Assembly: GCF_040822085.1 (NCBI RefSeq)
Contig: NZ_CP162006.1
Location: forward strand, 4,526,001 to 4,590,000
Direction of reading: 5' to 3'
Source of the DNA: Rhodoferax sp. WC2427
GTDB taxonomy: Bacteria; Pseudomonadota; Gammaproteobacteria; Burkholderiales; Burkholderiaceae_C
DNA length: 64,000 nucleotides
Part shown: positions 8,155 through 16,564 of the stretch, in pieces
How positions within the stretch are numbered: the first letter of the stretch is position 1
Layout: each line of letters starts with the position of its first letter
The notes under the pieces: generated by a model
Told to the model about the DNA's origin: nothing
The model's input: only the letters and a program-made list of their open reading frames with translations
Databases searched by the model: none
Program-made: the position numbers and the translations under genes

Positions 8155-9771
8155 TCAGGCCGCCACGGCCAGGCGTTCGGCCAGCACGCCGTCGAGCCAG
8201 TCCACCCGCATTTCCGGCACCGCGGTGATCAGCTTGCGGGTGTAGGGATGCTCGGGGTTGTGGAAGATCTTGTCGGTCGCATCAAATGCCACAAACTGGC
8301 CCTGCAGCATCACCGCCGTGCGGTGGGCGATGCGGTGCACAACATCCAGGTCGTGGGTGATCAGCACGTACGACAGGCCCAGCTCGGACTGCAGCTTGCG
8401 CAGCAGCTTGAGGATTTCCTCGGCCACCAGCGGGTCGAGTGCCGAGGTGGGCTCGTCCAGGATGATCAACTCCGGCTTGGCAGCCAGGGCGCGGGCAATG
8501 CACACGCGCTGCTTTTGCCCGCCCGAGAGCTGGCCGGGGCGGCGCTGCAAAAACTCCACCGGCAGCTCCACCAGCGCCATCAGCTCCTTGGCGCGCTCCA
8601 GCACGGCCTGGCGGCCCAGGCCAAAGTAGAACTGCACCGGGCGGCCCACGATGTCGAGCAGGTTGTGCCGCGGGTTGATGGCCACGTCGGGGATCTGGTA
8701 GACCAGCTGGATACGGCGCTTGAGCTCTTTGTCGCGGGCCTTGAGGGCGCGTGGCAAGGCCTTGCCCTGGAAGATGATTTCGCCGCTTTTGGGCGGCAAG
8801 AGGCCGGTGACGATGCGCGCCAGGGTAGATTTGCCCGAGCCGGATTCGCCCACCACGGCCACGGTTTCACCGCCTTTGACATCCAGCGACACGCCCTTGA
8901 CCACATGGAAATCGCCGTAATAGGCCTGGCAGTCCTTGATGGACAGCACGGTCTCGGGCTTGACGGTGGCCTCGTTGGCACGCTCACTGGCCGCGGCCCC
9001 GCGCACGGCCACCAGCCGGGCGGTGTAGTCCTGGTTGGCGTGGGTGAGGATTTGCTGGGTTTCGCCTTCTTCCACTTCCTTGCCGTGGCGCAACACCTTG
9101 ATGCGGTCGGCCACCTGGGCCACCACGGCCAGGTCATGGGTGATGTAGAGCGCGGCGGTGTGGTACTGCTTGATCAGGGACTTGAGCAGGATCAGCACCT
9201 CGATCTGGGTGGTCACGTCGAGTGCGGTGGTGGGCTCGTCCAGCACCAGCACATCGGGGCGGCACGACATGGCCATGGCCGCCATGGCGCGCTGCAACTG
9301 CCCGCCCGAGGCCTGGTGCGGGTAGCGCGCGCCAAAGGTGTCGGGGTTGGGCAGGTCCAGCGACTTGAAGAGCTGGCGCGCCCAGGCCTCGGCCTCGGTG
9401 CGGGTCATCAGCTTGTGCAGCAGCGGCGCTTCGCATACCTGGTCCATCAGGGTGTGCACCGGGTTGAAGGCAGCCGAGGCCGACTGGGCGATGTAGGCCA
9501 CGCGTTTGCCGCGCACGCTGCGCCGTCCTTCGGCGTTGAGGGCGCGGATGTTCACGCCGTCCAGAATGATTTCGCCGCCGGCAATGTGCACCCCGGCACG
9601 GGCGTAGCACATGCTGGACAGGCCGATGGTGGATTTACCCGCCCCGCTCTCGCCAATCAGGCCCAAGACCTCGCCCTTGCGCAGGTTCAGGTCGACGTTG
9701 TCCACGATGGCGGCGCCCGCCATGCTCTCCAGGCGCAGCCCTTTGATTTGCAGAATGATTTGCTTGTCCAT
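8155..9771 (-). CDS. Peptide/opine-type ABC importer, fused double ATPase (DppD-DppF-like)
   Basis: A 538-residue protein with two complete ABC domains, as in YejF/GsiA-type importers. Domain 1: Walker A GESGAGKST at about 40-48, signature SGGQLQR at about 158, Walker B/D-loop VLVLDEPTTALD. Domain 2: Walker A GESGSGKST near 312, LSGGQKQR near 421, LIILDEPTSALD and the switch His in LITHDLD. After domain 2 the NPEHPYTRKLI motif typical of oligopeptide ABC ATPases is seen. It powers uptake with the two permeases and binding protein encoded upstream on the same strand. The long hairpin at 9789-9848 sits just before its start. Confidence 0.93.
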   Translation of the reverse strand: MDKQIILQIKGLRLESMAGAAIVDNVDLNLRKGEVLGLIGESGAGKSTIGLSSMCYARAGVHIAGGEIILDGVNIRALNAEGRRSVRGKRVAYIAQSASAAFNPVHTLMDQVCEAPLLHKLMTRTEAEAWARQLFKSLDLPNPDTFGARYPHQASGGQLQRAMAAMAMSCRPDVLVLDEPTTALDVTTQIEVLILLKSLIKQYHTAALYITHDLAVVAQVADRIKVLRHGKEVEEGETQQILTHANQDYTARLVAVRGAAASERANEATVKPETVLSIKDCQAYYGDFHVVKGVSLDVKGGETVAVVGESGSGKSTLARIVTGLLPPKSGEIIFQGKALPRALKARDKELKRRIQLVYQIPDVAINPRHNLLDIVGRPVQFYFGLGRQAVLERAKELMALVELPVEFLQRRPGQLSGGQKQRVCIARALAAKPELIILDEPTSALDPLVAEEILKLLRKLQSELGLSYVLITHDLDVVHRIAHRTAVMLQGQFVAFDATDKIFHNPEHPYTRKLITAVPEMRVDWLDGVLAERLAVAA

Positions 9772-9788
9772 GGTCGTATTTCCTTTGG

Positions 9789-9848
9789 GACCTGTGCAGC
9801 GCCCGTGTGGCGGGGCCGCAAGCCCGGTACACGGGCGCTGCGCAGGTC
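9789..9848. repeat. Long inverted repeat between permease and ATPase genes
   Basis: Arms at 9789-9808 (GACCTGTGCAGCGCCCGTGT) and 9829-9848 match over 19 of 20 bases in reverse complement, with a 20-base GC-rich loop. It fills most of the 85-bp gap in the ABC operon and has no T-run, so it is more likely an mRNA-stability or processing hairpin than a terminator. Confidence 0.8.
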
Positions 9849-9856
9849 AGTCTTAA

Positions 9857-10690
9857 TTACAGTTCGGCCTGTGCGCCGGAGGGGCGCGCGTCCATGGACA
9901 ACATCCAGTCCACCACCAGGTTCACCGACACGGTGAGCAGTGCAATGGTGGCGGCCGGGTAGATCGGGGCCATCATCCCGAAGTTGATGGCGGCGGCGTT
10001 TTCACGCACCATGCCGCCCAGGTCGGCATACGGCGGCTGGATGCCCAGGCCCAGGAACGACAGGCCGGCGATGAACAGAAAATTGAAGCAAAAGCGCAGG
10101 CCAAACTCCGACACCAGCGGTGCCCAGGCGTTGGGCAAAATTTCGCGGCTGATGATCCACCACAGGCCTTCGCCGCGCAGGCGGGCCGCCTCCACGTACT
10201 CCATTACCGACAGGTTCATGCCCAGCGCCCGCGACAGCCGGAACACGCGGGTGGAGTCCAGCACGGCGATGGTCAGGATCAGCACCGGGATGCTGGAGCC
10301 AAACACGCCCAGCACGATGAGCGCAAAGATCAGGCCCGGGATCGACAGCATCACATCCACCAGGCGGCTGAAGAACACGTCCACCCAGCCCCCCACCACC
10401 GCGCTGATGAAGCCCAGCACGATGCCGATAAAGAACGACAGCAACGTGATGGCCAATGCCACGCCAATCGTCATGCGGGTGCCATACAGAATGCGGGTGA
10501 ACATATCGCGCCCGATCTGGTCGCCGCCCAGCCACATGGTCTTGGAGGGCTCGGCCCAGGTCTCGCCGATGTTGGCCGACTGCGCATACGGCGCCAGCCA
10601 AGGCGTGAACAGGGACACAAAGATGAAGATCGCCACCACCGTCAGGCCGAACCAGGCCGACAGGGTGGGTTTTTGTCCGAAGAGTTTCAT
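9857..10690 (-). CDS. Peptide-type ABC importer permease (DppC/OppC-like)
   Basis: A 277-residue inner-membrane permease. After a short N-terminal cytoplasmic helix (MKLFGQKPTLSAWFGLTVVA) it has the DppC features: WLGGDQIGRDMFTRILYGTRMTIGVAL near 55-80, SIPGLIFALIVLGVFG, and the EAA loop EYVEAARLRGEGLWWIISREILPNAWAPL near 165-195, which couples to the ATPase. The DLGGMV segment near 230 and the final helix match the family. It pairs with the DppB-like permease encoded 22 bp upstream. The substrate is probably small peptides or related compounds. Confidence 0.93.
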   Translation of the reverse strand: MKLFGQKPTLSAWFGLTVVAIFIFVSLFTPWLAPYAQSANIGETWAEPSKTMWLGGDQIGRDMFTRILYGTRMTIGVALAITLLSFFIGIVLGFISAVVGGWVDVFFSRLVDVMLSIPGLIFALIVLGVFGSSIPVLILTIAVLDSTRVFRLSRALGMNLSVMEYVEAARLRGEGLWWIISREILPNAWAPLVSEFGLRFCFNFLFIAGLSFLGLGIQPPYADLGGMVRENAAAINFGMMAPIYPAATIALLTVSVNLVVDWMLSMDARPSGAQAEL

Positions 10691-10712
10691 GGGGTTCTCG
10701 TCTCTATTCTGG

Positions 10713-11660
10713 TTAGCGTTTGTGGCGCAGGCGGGGATTGACCAAAATCACCAAAATGTCGGCCACGGTATTGAGCAGCACAAACACCATGGCAAACACC
10801 AGGCCGCAGGCCTGGATCACCGGCACGTCGCGCTTGGACACGGCATCCACCATCAGCTGCCCCAGGCCGGGGTAGACAAACACCGCCTCGATCACCACCA
10901 CCCCCACCACCAGGTAGGCCAGGTTCAGGGCGATCACGGTGATGATGGGTGCAGCCGCATTGGGCAGGGCGTGGCGGGTGATGACGCGCCCGCGTTTGGC
11001 CCCCTTGAGAAAGGCCATTTCAATGTAGGGCGTGGACATCACCGACAGCACCGAACTGCGCGTCATGCGCAGCATGTGCGCGGCCACCAGCAGCGTGAGG
11101 GTGATGGCGGGCAGCGTCGTCTGGTAGACGCGCTCGGTAAACGGCATGCCCTTGAACACCGTGGACAGTGACGGGAACCAGTCCACATTCACCGAGAAAA
11201 AGATGATCAGCAAATAGGCAATGAAGAACTCGGGAAACGAGATGGCGATCAGCGACAGGATGTTGGCCAGCTTGTCCGAGATCTTGCCTTCGTTGATGGC
11301 CGAAAACACCCCCAGGCCCACGGCCACCGGAATCGCGATCAGCGCGGCATACCCGGCCAGGAACATGGTGTTGCCCAGGCGCGGCAAAATTTCGTCGACG
11401 ATTACGCGCTTGTTGGTCAGCGCAATGCCCAGGTCGCCATGCAGCACCCCGGTCAGCCAATGCCAGTAACGCAGGTAAGACGGGATGTCATAGCCCAGCT
11501 CCTTGCGGAAGATGACCAGTGCCTCGGGCGTAGCCCCCTGGCCCAGCACTGCCGAAGCCACGTCGCCCGGCAAAATTTCGGTGCACACAAAGATCAACAC
11601 CGACACGGCCAACAGTGTCAGCACGCCTAAAAAAAAGCGGTTAAATATCAATTTCGCCAT
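10713..11660 (-). CDS. Peptide-type ABC importer permease (DppB/OppB-like)
   Basis: A 315-residue inner-membrane permease. It starts MAKLIFNRFFLGVLTLLAVSV, has the periplasmic ILPGDVASAVLGQGATPEAL segment near 30-45, six helices, and the EAA motif MAFLKGAKRGRVITRHALPNAAAP near 220-245. The in-frame start at 11726 would add 22 unlikely residues, so MAKLIF is preferred. It is separated from the binding-protein gene by 142 bp that hold a terminator-like hairpin. Confidence 0.92.
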   Translation of the reverse strand: MAKLIFNRFFLGVLTLLAVSVLIFVCTEILPGDVASAVLGQGATPEALVIFRKELGYDIPSYLRYWHWLTGVLHGDLGIALTNKRVIVDEILPRLGNTMFLAGYAALIAIPVAVGLGVFSAINEGKISDKLANILSLIAISFPEFFIAYLLIIFFSVNVDWFPSLSTVFKGMPFTERVYQTTLPAITLTLLVAAHMLRMTRSSVLSVMSTPYIEMAFLKGAKRGRVITRHALPNAAAPIITVIALNLAYLVVGVVVIEAVFVYPGLGQLMVDAVSKRDVPVIQACGLVFAMVFVLLNTVADILVILVNPRLRHKR

Positions 11661-11704
11661 AGCAATTTCCGAGTGGACGGGAGGGCAACACGGGCGGTTG
11701 ACCC

Positions 11705-11739
11705 AAAAAAAGCGGAGTGGGGACACGCCCCACCCCGCT
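11705..11739 (-). terminator. Terminator/attenuator between binding-protein and permease genes
   Basis: On the minus strand a 12-bp stem (arms 11728-11739 and 11711-11722, one mismatch) with a 5-nt loop is followed by seven Us. It would end most transcripts after the binding-protein gene, giving excess binding protein over membrane subunits, a common arrangement for ABC importers. Confidence 0.85.
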
Positions 11740-11802
11740 AGCGACAGAGCACACGCCTCCGCCTACGCGGAAAGCGCTTGCGCCGTAGCCTGGGAGTGCG
11801 CT

Positions 11803-13371
11803 TTAGATAAACCAGCCTTTTTCGGCGATACGGTCATCGGCCAGGTCGTAACGGCCAGAGACGGTCAAACCGCCCAGCTTGGCGTTGTACGCATCGATGT
11901 AGTCCTGCACCGCAAAACACACCATGCCGGCGTTTTCGCTGATCAGCTCCTGGCAACGTGCGTACATTTGCGCGCGCTTGGGCTGGTCCAGTTCCACCCG
12001 GGCGGCCACCAGCAACTTCTCGAACTCGGGGTTGTTGAAGTGGGTGTCGTTCCAGGTGGTGTTGGCCTTGAAGGTGCTGGTCAACTGGTTGTCGATGGTC
12101 GGGCGGTTGCCCCAGTACACCGCGCAGAAGGGTTGCTTGAGCCACACGTTGTCCCAGTAGCCGTCGCCCGAGACGCGCTTCAGGTCCAGCTGGATACCGG
12201 CCTTGGACAGCGATTCCTGGAACACCTGGCCGCTGTCGGTAGCACCCGAGAAGGCACCTTCCGAGACTTGCAACTCCACCGGTCCGGCAATGTTGGCCTT
12301 CTTGAAGAAGAACTTGGCCTTGTCGGGATCGTAGGCGTGCAGCTTTTGCTTGGGGTCGTAGTACTTCATCTTCGCGCCCACGGTGTGGTCGTTGCCGATG
12401 GAGGCGTAGCCCGAGAACACGTTGTCCACGATCTTCTTGCGGTCGATACCGAACTTCAGCGCCATCATCAGGTCCGGGTTGCTGAAGGGCGACTTGTCGG
12501 TGTGCGCGACAAACGCAAACCGGTTACCGGCACCGGGCGTGCGCGACAGCTTGATGCCCTTGCTCTTGGCCAGCAGGCCGGCGGTCTTGGGGTCCACGCG
12601 GTTGATCACGTCCACCTGGCCGGTCACCAGTGCCTGGGTGCGGGCAGCGGCATCGCCGATGTAGCGCAGTTCCACGCGGTCAAAGTTGCCGCGGTTGGGC
12701 TTCCAGTAGTTGCCGGGCTTGCGCTTGAAGGTCGCGCGCACGCCGGGCTGGAACTCTTCCAGCAGATAGGCACCGGTGCCATCGGGCTTGCTGAAATCGG
12801 TTGTGCCATTGGGCACGACGATGATGTGGTAATCGCTCAGGTTATATGGCAAATCCAGGTTGCCATTGGTCATCAAAATCTGGATTTGCGTAGGCGAGAG
12901 TTTCTTGATTTCCTTGATATCGGCCAGCAGGGCTTTGGCGGGCGATTTGGTTTCGCCGCGGTGCATATTGATCGAGTAAATGACATCGTCGGCATCCAGT
13001 GTTTTGCCAGATGCAAAGGTAATGCCTTTACGGATATTGAAAATCCAGTCGGCGGCACCGGGTTTGACTTCCCAGTTTTCAAACAGCTCACCGGTGGCGT
13101 CGCCGTTGTCGGCCACTTCGACCAGGTTGTTCCAGAGCATCAGGCTGATGTTGATCATCACCGAGTCGGCATAGGTGCGGGGGTCAAAGCTGTCCGAAGC
13201 CGAGCCGCCTTCCACTCCCATGCGCAGGGTTCCGCCCTTTTTTGGTGCACCTTGGGCCATGGCAGGCATGGCGCCGAAAGTCGCTGACAGACCGAAAGCG
13301 GCGGCCCCCGTGATGAGCTGGCGGCGGTCCAAAATGATGCCGGATTCTGGATGGATGTCGTTCATGGGCAT
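11803..13371 (-). CDS. ABC transporter substrate-binding protein, family 5 (DppA/OppA-like), exported
   Basis: A 522-residue periplasmic solute receptor. The N-terminus carries a twin-arginine-like export signal: DRRQLITGAAAFGLSATFGA, then MPAMAQGAP with a likely AMA cleavage site near residue 39. The mature part shows family-5 features: GGTLRMGVEGG, LMLWNNLVEVADNGDATGELFENWE near 80-100, the RKGITFASGKTLDADDVIYS motif near 115-135, and a C-terminal lobe ending YDLADDRIAEKGWFI. An alternative start lies two codons downstream at 13365. It is first in the importer operon and followed by a strong terminator. The ligand is likely peptide-like but not determinable here. Confidence 0.93.
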   Translation of the reverse strand: MPMNDIHPESGIILDRRQLITGAAAFGLSATFGAMPAMAQGAPKKGGTLRMGVEGGSASDSFDPRTYADSVMINISLMLWNNLVEVADNGDATGELFENWEVKPGAADWIFNIRKGITFASGKTLDADDVIYSINMHRGETKSPAKALLADIKEIKKLSPTQIQILMTNGNLDLPYNLSDYHIIVVPNGTTDFSKPDGTGAYLLEEFQPGVRATFKRKPGNYWKPNRGNFDRVELRYIGDAAARTQALVTGQVDVINRVDPKTAGLLAKSKGIKLSRTPGAGNRFAFVAHTDKSPFSNPDLMMALKFGIDRKKIVDNVFSGYASIGNDHTVGAKMKYYDPKQKLHAYDPDKAKFFFKKANIAGPVELQVSEGAFSGATDSGQVFQESLSKAGIQLDLKRVSGDGYWDNVWLKQPFCAVYWGNRPTIDNQLTSTFKANTTWNDTHFNNPEFEKLLVAARVELDQPKRAQMYARCQELISENAGMVCFAVQDYIDAYNAKLGGLTVSGRYDLADDRIAEKGWFI

Positions 13372-14006
13372 ATCAAAAATTCCTTCAAAGTCGATGGATA
13401 GGGGTCCGCTGGAGAGGCCTGAAAATCATGCAACTACCCCAAGAGCAAAGTAGCTTTGCACTCACCGACCATCATAGGGTGGGATTTTTTTCTTGTATCG
13501 GTATATGCGCTTATTCGGCCGAATGATTTTCAAAGTGCGATTCAAATATTTTTGGGACTTCAAGTACGTAAATGCACTTGCGTCGCAGCACCATCAATTA
13601 GTGTCGGATTTCAGCTAGCCCCATCAAGTCAGCCTGCTATGAAGTGCCTGCCAGCCAGCGCTCGGTGCAAAGTACGCCCATGCGGCGGCTGGTTTTTGAA
13701 AGGGCTAATTATTCCGACCTCCCAGGCCGCCCAAAACGGGTTTTCGGGCAGACCCGCAACGCCGACTCCGGTGCTTGCGCCGTCCGTCCATCCGGGCCCC
13801 CGCCAGCATTCCAAACCAGCGCCATACGCCGCGCAATGGCGTTGCCGTGGGCCCCGTGCGCGGCATGCCAACCCCCGAATCGGTGCAGACCGACAGCGCT
13901 GGCACGGCTGCTTTTGCACGCGGATGGTGCAGTACATCCGAACCCTGCGGTCACCGGTCCGTGTTAACTTCCAGCAGCAGCTTTCGTCCCACACAAGGAA
14001 CCCCTC
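13372..14006. other. Divergent intergenic region with no recognised gene
   Basis: About 635 bp between the binding-protein gene and an MFS gene. The part next to the binding-protein gene (13430-13620) is AT-richer than its surroundings and probably holds its promoter. Several frames are open in 13629-13994 but none gives a convincing protein or ribosome-binding site. Confidence 0.5.
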
Positions 14007-15272
14007 TTGCGCAACATACTCATCCCCCTGGCCTCCTTACTCAGCGGCGTGGGCATGCTGGTGGTCGGCACCGGTTTGCTGTTTGCGGCCATTGGTGCGC
14101 AGGCCAGTTCGGCCCATTTTTCGGCCCTGGTGACGGGCCTGATCAACTCGGCCTATTTCGCGGGCTTTGTATTTGGCTCCTTTGCCTGCCCCGTCATCAT
14201 CCGCCGCGTCGGCCACATCCGGGCCTTTGCCTCCATGGCCACGGTGGCCTCGGCCCTGCCCATCCTGCACGCCCTGTGGACCAACCCCTGGGCCTGGGGC
14301 ACGCTGCGCTTCATCACCGGCATGTGCTTGCTGGGCCTGTACATCGTGGTGGAGAGCTGGCTCAACGTGGTGGCCACCAGCCAGCAGCGCGGCAAGGTGT
14401 TTGCCATCTACATGGCCGTGTGCGGGGTCACGCTGGCGCTGGGCCAGTGGCTGATCTTGCTAGGCGACCGCCACGGCTTTGTGCCGTTTGCATTGGTGTC
14501 CATCCTGTTTTCATTCGCCATGCTGCCCATCACCCTGACCCCGGTGAACGAGCCCGAGCCCACCGATGCGCCCAAGCTGGGTTTGCTGGAGCTGTTTGTG
14601 ATCTCGCCGATCGGCGTGATCGCGGTGTTTGGCGCGGGCCTGCTCAACGGGGCCTTCTACAGCCTGGGCACGGTGTTTGCCCAGGGCGTGGGCTTCAGCG
14701 AAGCCGGTAGCGCCACCTTCATGGCCGCCACCATCCTGGGCGGCGCGGTGTTCCAGTGGCCGGTGGGCCATTTGTCGGACCGGCATGACCGCCGCCGCGT
14801 GCTGTTTCTGGTCTGCGCCCTGAGCGCGGCGGTGGCGGTGGCGGGCTACTTCATGGCCGAGGGCAACGAGACGCTGCTGATCGGCCTGGGCGTGGTGTAC
14901 GGCGGCCTGTCGTTTGCCATCTATGGCCTGAGCGTGGCCCATGTGAACGACCTGATCGACCCCTCGCGGGTGCTGGAAGTGACCGGCGGCCTGCTGCTGC
15001 TGTACGGCATAGGCTCCACGGTGGGCCCCGTGCTGGGGGGTGGCATGATGGACTGGATGGGGCCTGCCGCCTTGATGCTGTATTTCGCCGGTGCGCTGGC
15101 CGTGCTGGTGCTGGCCATCTGGCGCTACAGCCTGCACACCACGCCGCATGCCGATGCGCATGCCGTCAAATCCGACTACGTGGTCATGGGCAGCGGCTCG
15201 CAGGCAGTGCTGCAGATGGACCCGCGCCGGACCGCCGGGACCCACACCAGCCCCGCGGACCTCGGACCGTAG
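14007..15272 (+). CDS. MFS transporter, UMF2/YcaD-like
   Basis: A 421-residue, twelve-helix permease. The start is probably TTG at 14007 with AAGGA 8 bases upstream; no suitable ATG exists near the first helix. Family features include RRVGHIRAFASMA between helices 2 and 3, the ESWLNVVATSQQRGKVFAIYMA loop near 112-135 typical of YcaD-like proteins, and GHLSDRHDRRRVL near 255, the MFS loop signature. The C-terminal 45 residues are hydrophilic. It is followed 97 bp later by an enolase-superfamily dehydratase and dehydrogenase gene, so it may serve the same substrate. Confidence 0.88.
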   Translation: MRNILIPLASLLSGVGMLVVGTGLLFAAIGAQASSAHFSALVTGLINSAYFAGFVFGSFACPVIIRRVGHIRAFASMATVASALPILHALWTNPWAWGTLRFITGMCLLGLYIVVESWLNVVATSQQRGKVFAIYMAVCGVTLALGQWLILLGDRHGFVPFALVSILFSFAMLPITLTPVNEPEPTDAPKLGLLELFVISPIGVIAVFGAGLLNGAFYSLGTVFAQGVGFSEAGSATFMAATILGGAVFQWPVGHLSDRHDRRRVLFLVCALSAAVAVAGYFMAEGNETLLIGLGVVYGGLSFAIYGLSVAHVNDLIDPSRVLEVTGGLLLLYGIGSTVGPVLGGGMMDWMGPAALMLYFAGALAVLVLAIWRYSLHTTPHADAHAVKSDYVVMGSGSQAVLQMDPRRTAGTHTSPADLGP

Positions 15273-15369
15273 CAGCCAATCAATTATTCGGATTGATCTT
15301 GCGGCGGGCCGAAGTGGATAGTACGGGGCGGCCCTAAACTTTCGGCTCATTCCAGACCCCGGAGCCCGC

Positions 15370-16563
15370 ATGCAACTCGAATCCATCCAGACCTTCGTGG
15401 TGGCCAACCCGCCGCCCAGCTTTGGCGGCCGCTACTTTGTGTTCGTCAAGCTGCGCACCCGCTGCGGCATCGAAGGCATTGGCGAGGCCTATACCGCCAC
15501 CTTCGGCCCCCAGGTGGTAGCGGCCATGGCCGAAGACCTGTTTGCCCGCGTGTTCCAGGGTGAAGACCCGATGCAGACCGAAACCCTGTGGCGGCGCGCC
15601 TATGGCGAAGGCTTCTCGCTGCGGCCCGACATCTCGCTGATGGGCGTGCTCAGCGCGCTGGAGATGGCCTGCTGGGACATCACCGGCAAGGCGCTGGGGC
15701 AGCCCGTGTACAAGCTGCTGGGCGGCCTGGTGAACCCACGCCTGCGCAGCTACACCTACCTGTACCCCGACGCCAACGAAGACGAATCTTTCTACGGTGA
15801 CCCCGACCGCTCCGCCGAGCGCGCCGCCCGCTATGTGGAAGAAGGCTTTACCGCGGTGAAGTTCGACCCGGTGGGCGGCTACTCGGTGTTCGACCCGCGC
15901 CAGCCCACGCTGGAGCGCATGGACATGTCGGAGCGCTTCTGCGCCCGCATCCGCGAAGCCGTGGGCGACAAGGCCGATTTGCTGTTTGGCACCCACGGCC
16001 AGTTCACCGTGTCGGGGGCCAAGCGCCTGGCGCGCCGCCTGGAGCCCTACAACCCGCTGTGGTTTGAAGAGCCCACCCCGCCCGAGCGCCCGGAGGCGAT
16101 GGCCGAGGTGGCGCGCTACACCTGCATCCCGGTAGCCACCGGCGAGCGCCTGTGCACCAAGTACGAATTTGCCCGGGTGCTGGAAACCGGCGCGGCCACC
16201 ATCCTGCAGCCCAACCTGGGCCGCGTCGGCGGCATTCTGGAGGCCAAGAAGATTGCCGGTATGGCCGAAGCCCACTACGCCCAGATCGCCCCGCACCTGT
16301 ACTGCGGCCCCATCGTGGCGGCGGCCAACATCCAGCTGGCGGCGTGCATTCCCAACTTTTTGATCCTGGAAAGCATCCAGCAGTTTGGCGGCTTCCACGC
16401 GCAGCTATTGAAGAAGCCGTTGCAGTGGGAAGGCGGCTACGTCATCCCCAGCAAGGAACCCGGCCTGGGCGTGGAACTCAACGAAGCCGTGGCCCTGGCC
16501 CACCCCTATGACAGCAAGCGCCTGCACCTCGACATGGCGCAGCACCCACTCGGTTACTTTTGA
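15370..16563 (+). CDS. Mandelate racemase/muconate lactonizing enzyme family protein (acid-sugar dehydratase-like)
   Basis: A 397-residue enolase-superfamily protein with GGAG upstream of the start. The capping domain (1-125) contains GIEGIGEAYTATFGP and ALEMACWDITGKALGQPVYKLLGG. The barrel has WFEEPTPPE (231-239), ATGER (256-260) and the APHLYCGP loop with His309. It most resembles D-galactonate/gluconate dehydratase-type members. At the usual first metal ligand Asp of the DxH motif it reads FGTHGQ (Gly207, His209), and the usual QPD near 280 is QPN. Neighbours (aldehyde dehydrogenase, MFS permeases) suggest sugar-acid catabolism. The exact reaction is not assignable. Confidence 0.85.
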   Translation: MQLESIQTFVVANPPPSFGGRYFVFVKLRTRCGIEGIGEAYTATFGPQVVAAMAEDLFARVFQGEDPMQTETLWRRAYGEGFSLRPDISLMGVLSALEMACWDITGKALGQPVYKLLGGLVNPRLRSYTYLYPDANEDESFYGDPDRSAERAARYVEEGFTAVKFDPVGGYSVFDPRQPTLERMDMSERFCARIREAVGDKADLLFGTHGQFTVSGAKRLARRLEPYNPLWFEEPTPPERPEAMAEVARYTCIPVATGERLCTKYEFARVLETGAATILQPNLGRVGGILEAKKIAGMAEAHYAQIAPHLYCGPIVAAANIQLAACIPNFLILESIQQFGGFHAQLLKKPLQWEGGYVIPSKEPGLGVELNEAVALAHPYDSKRLHLDMAQHPLGYF

Positions 16564-16564
16564 C

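Noticed and set aside
8011..9936. 641-codon plus-strand frame opposite the ABC ATPase gene
   Set aside because: Shadow of the ATPase, whose both domains are complete on the minus strand.
13456..14133. Open frames in the region upstream of the MFS gene
   Set aside because: They have no ribosome-binding site or recognisable protein pattern, and the plus-strand frame runs into the MFS gene in another phase.
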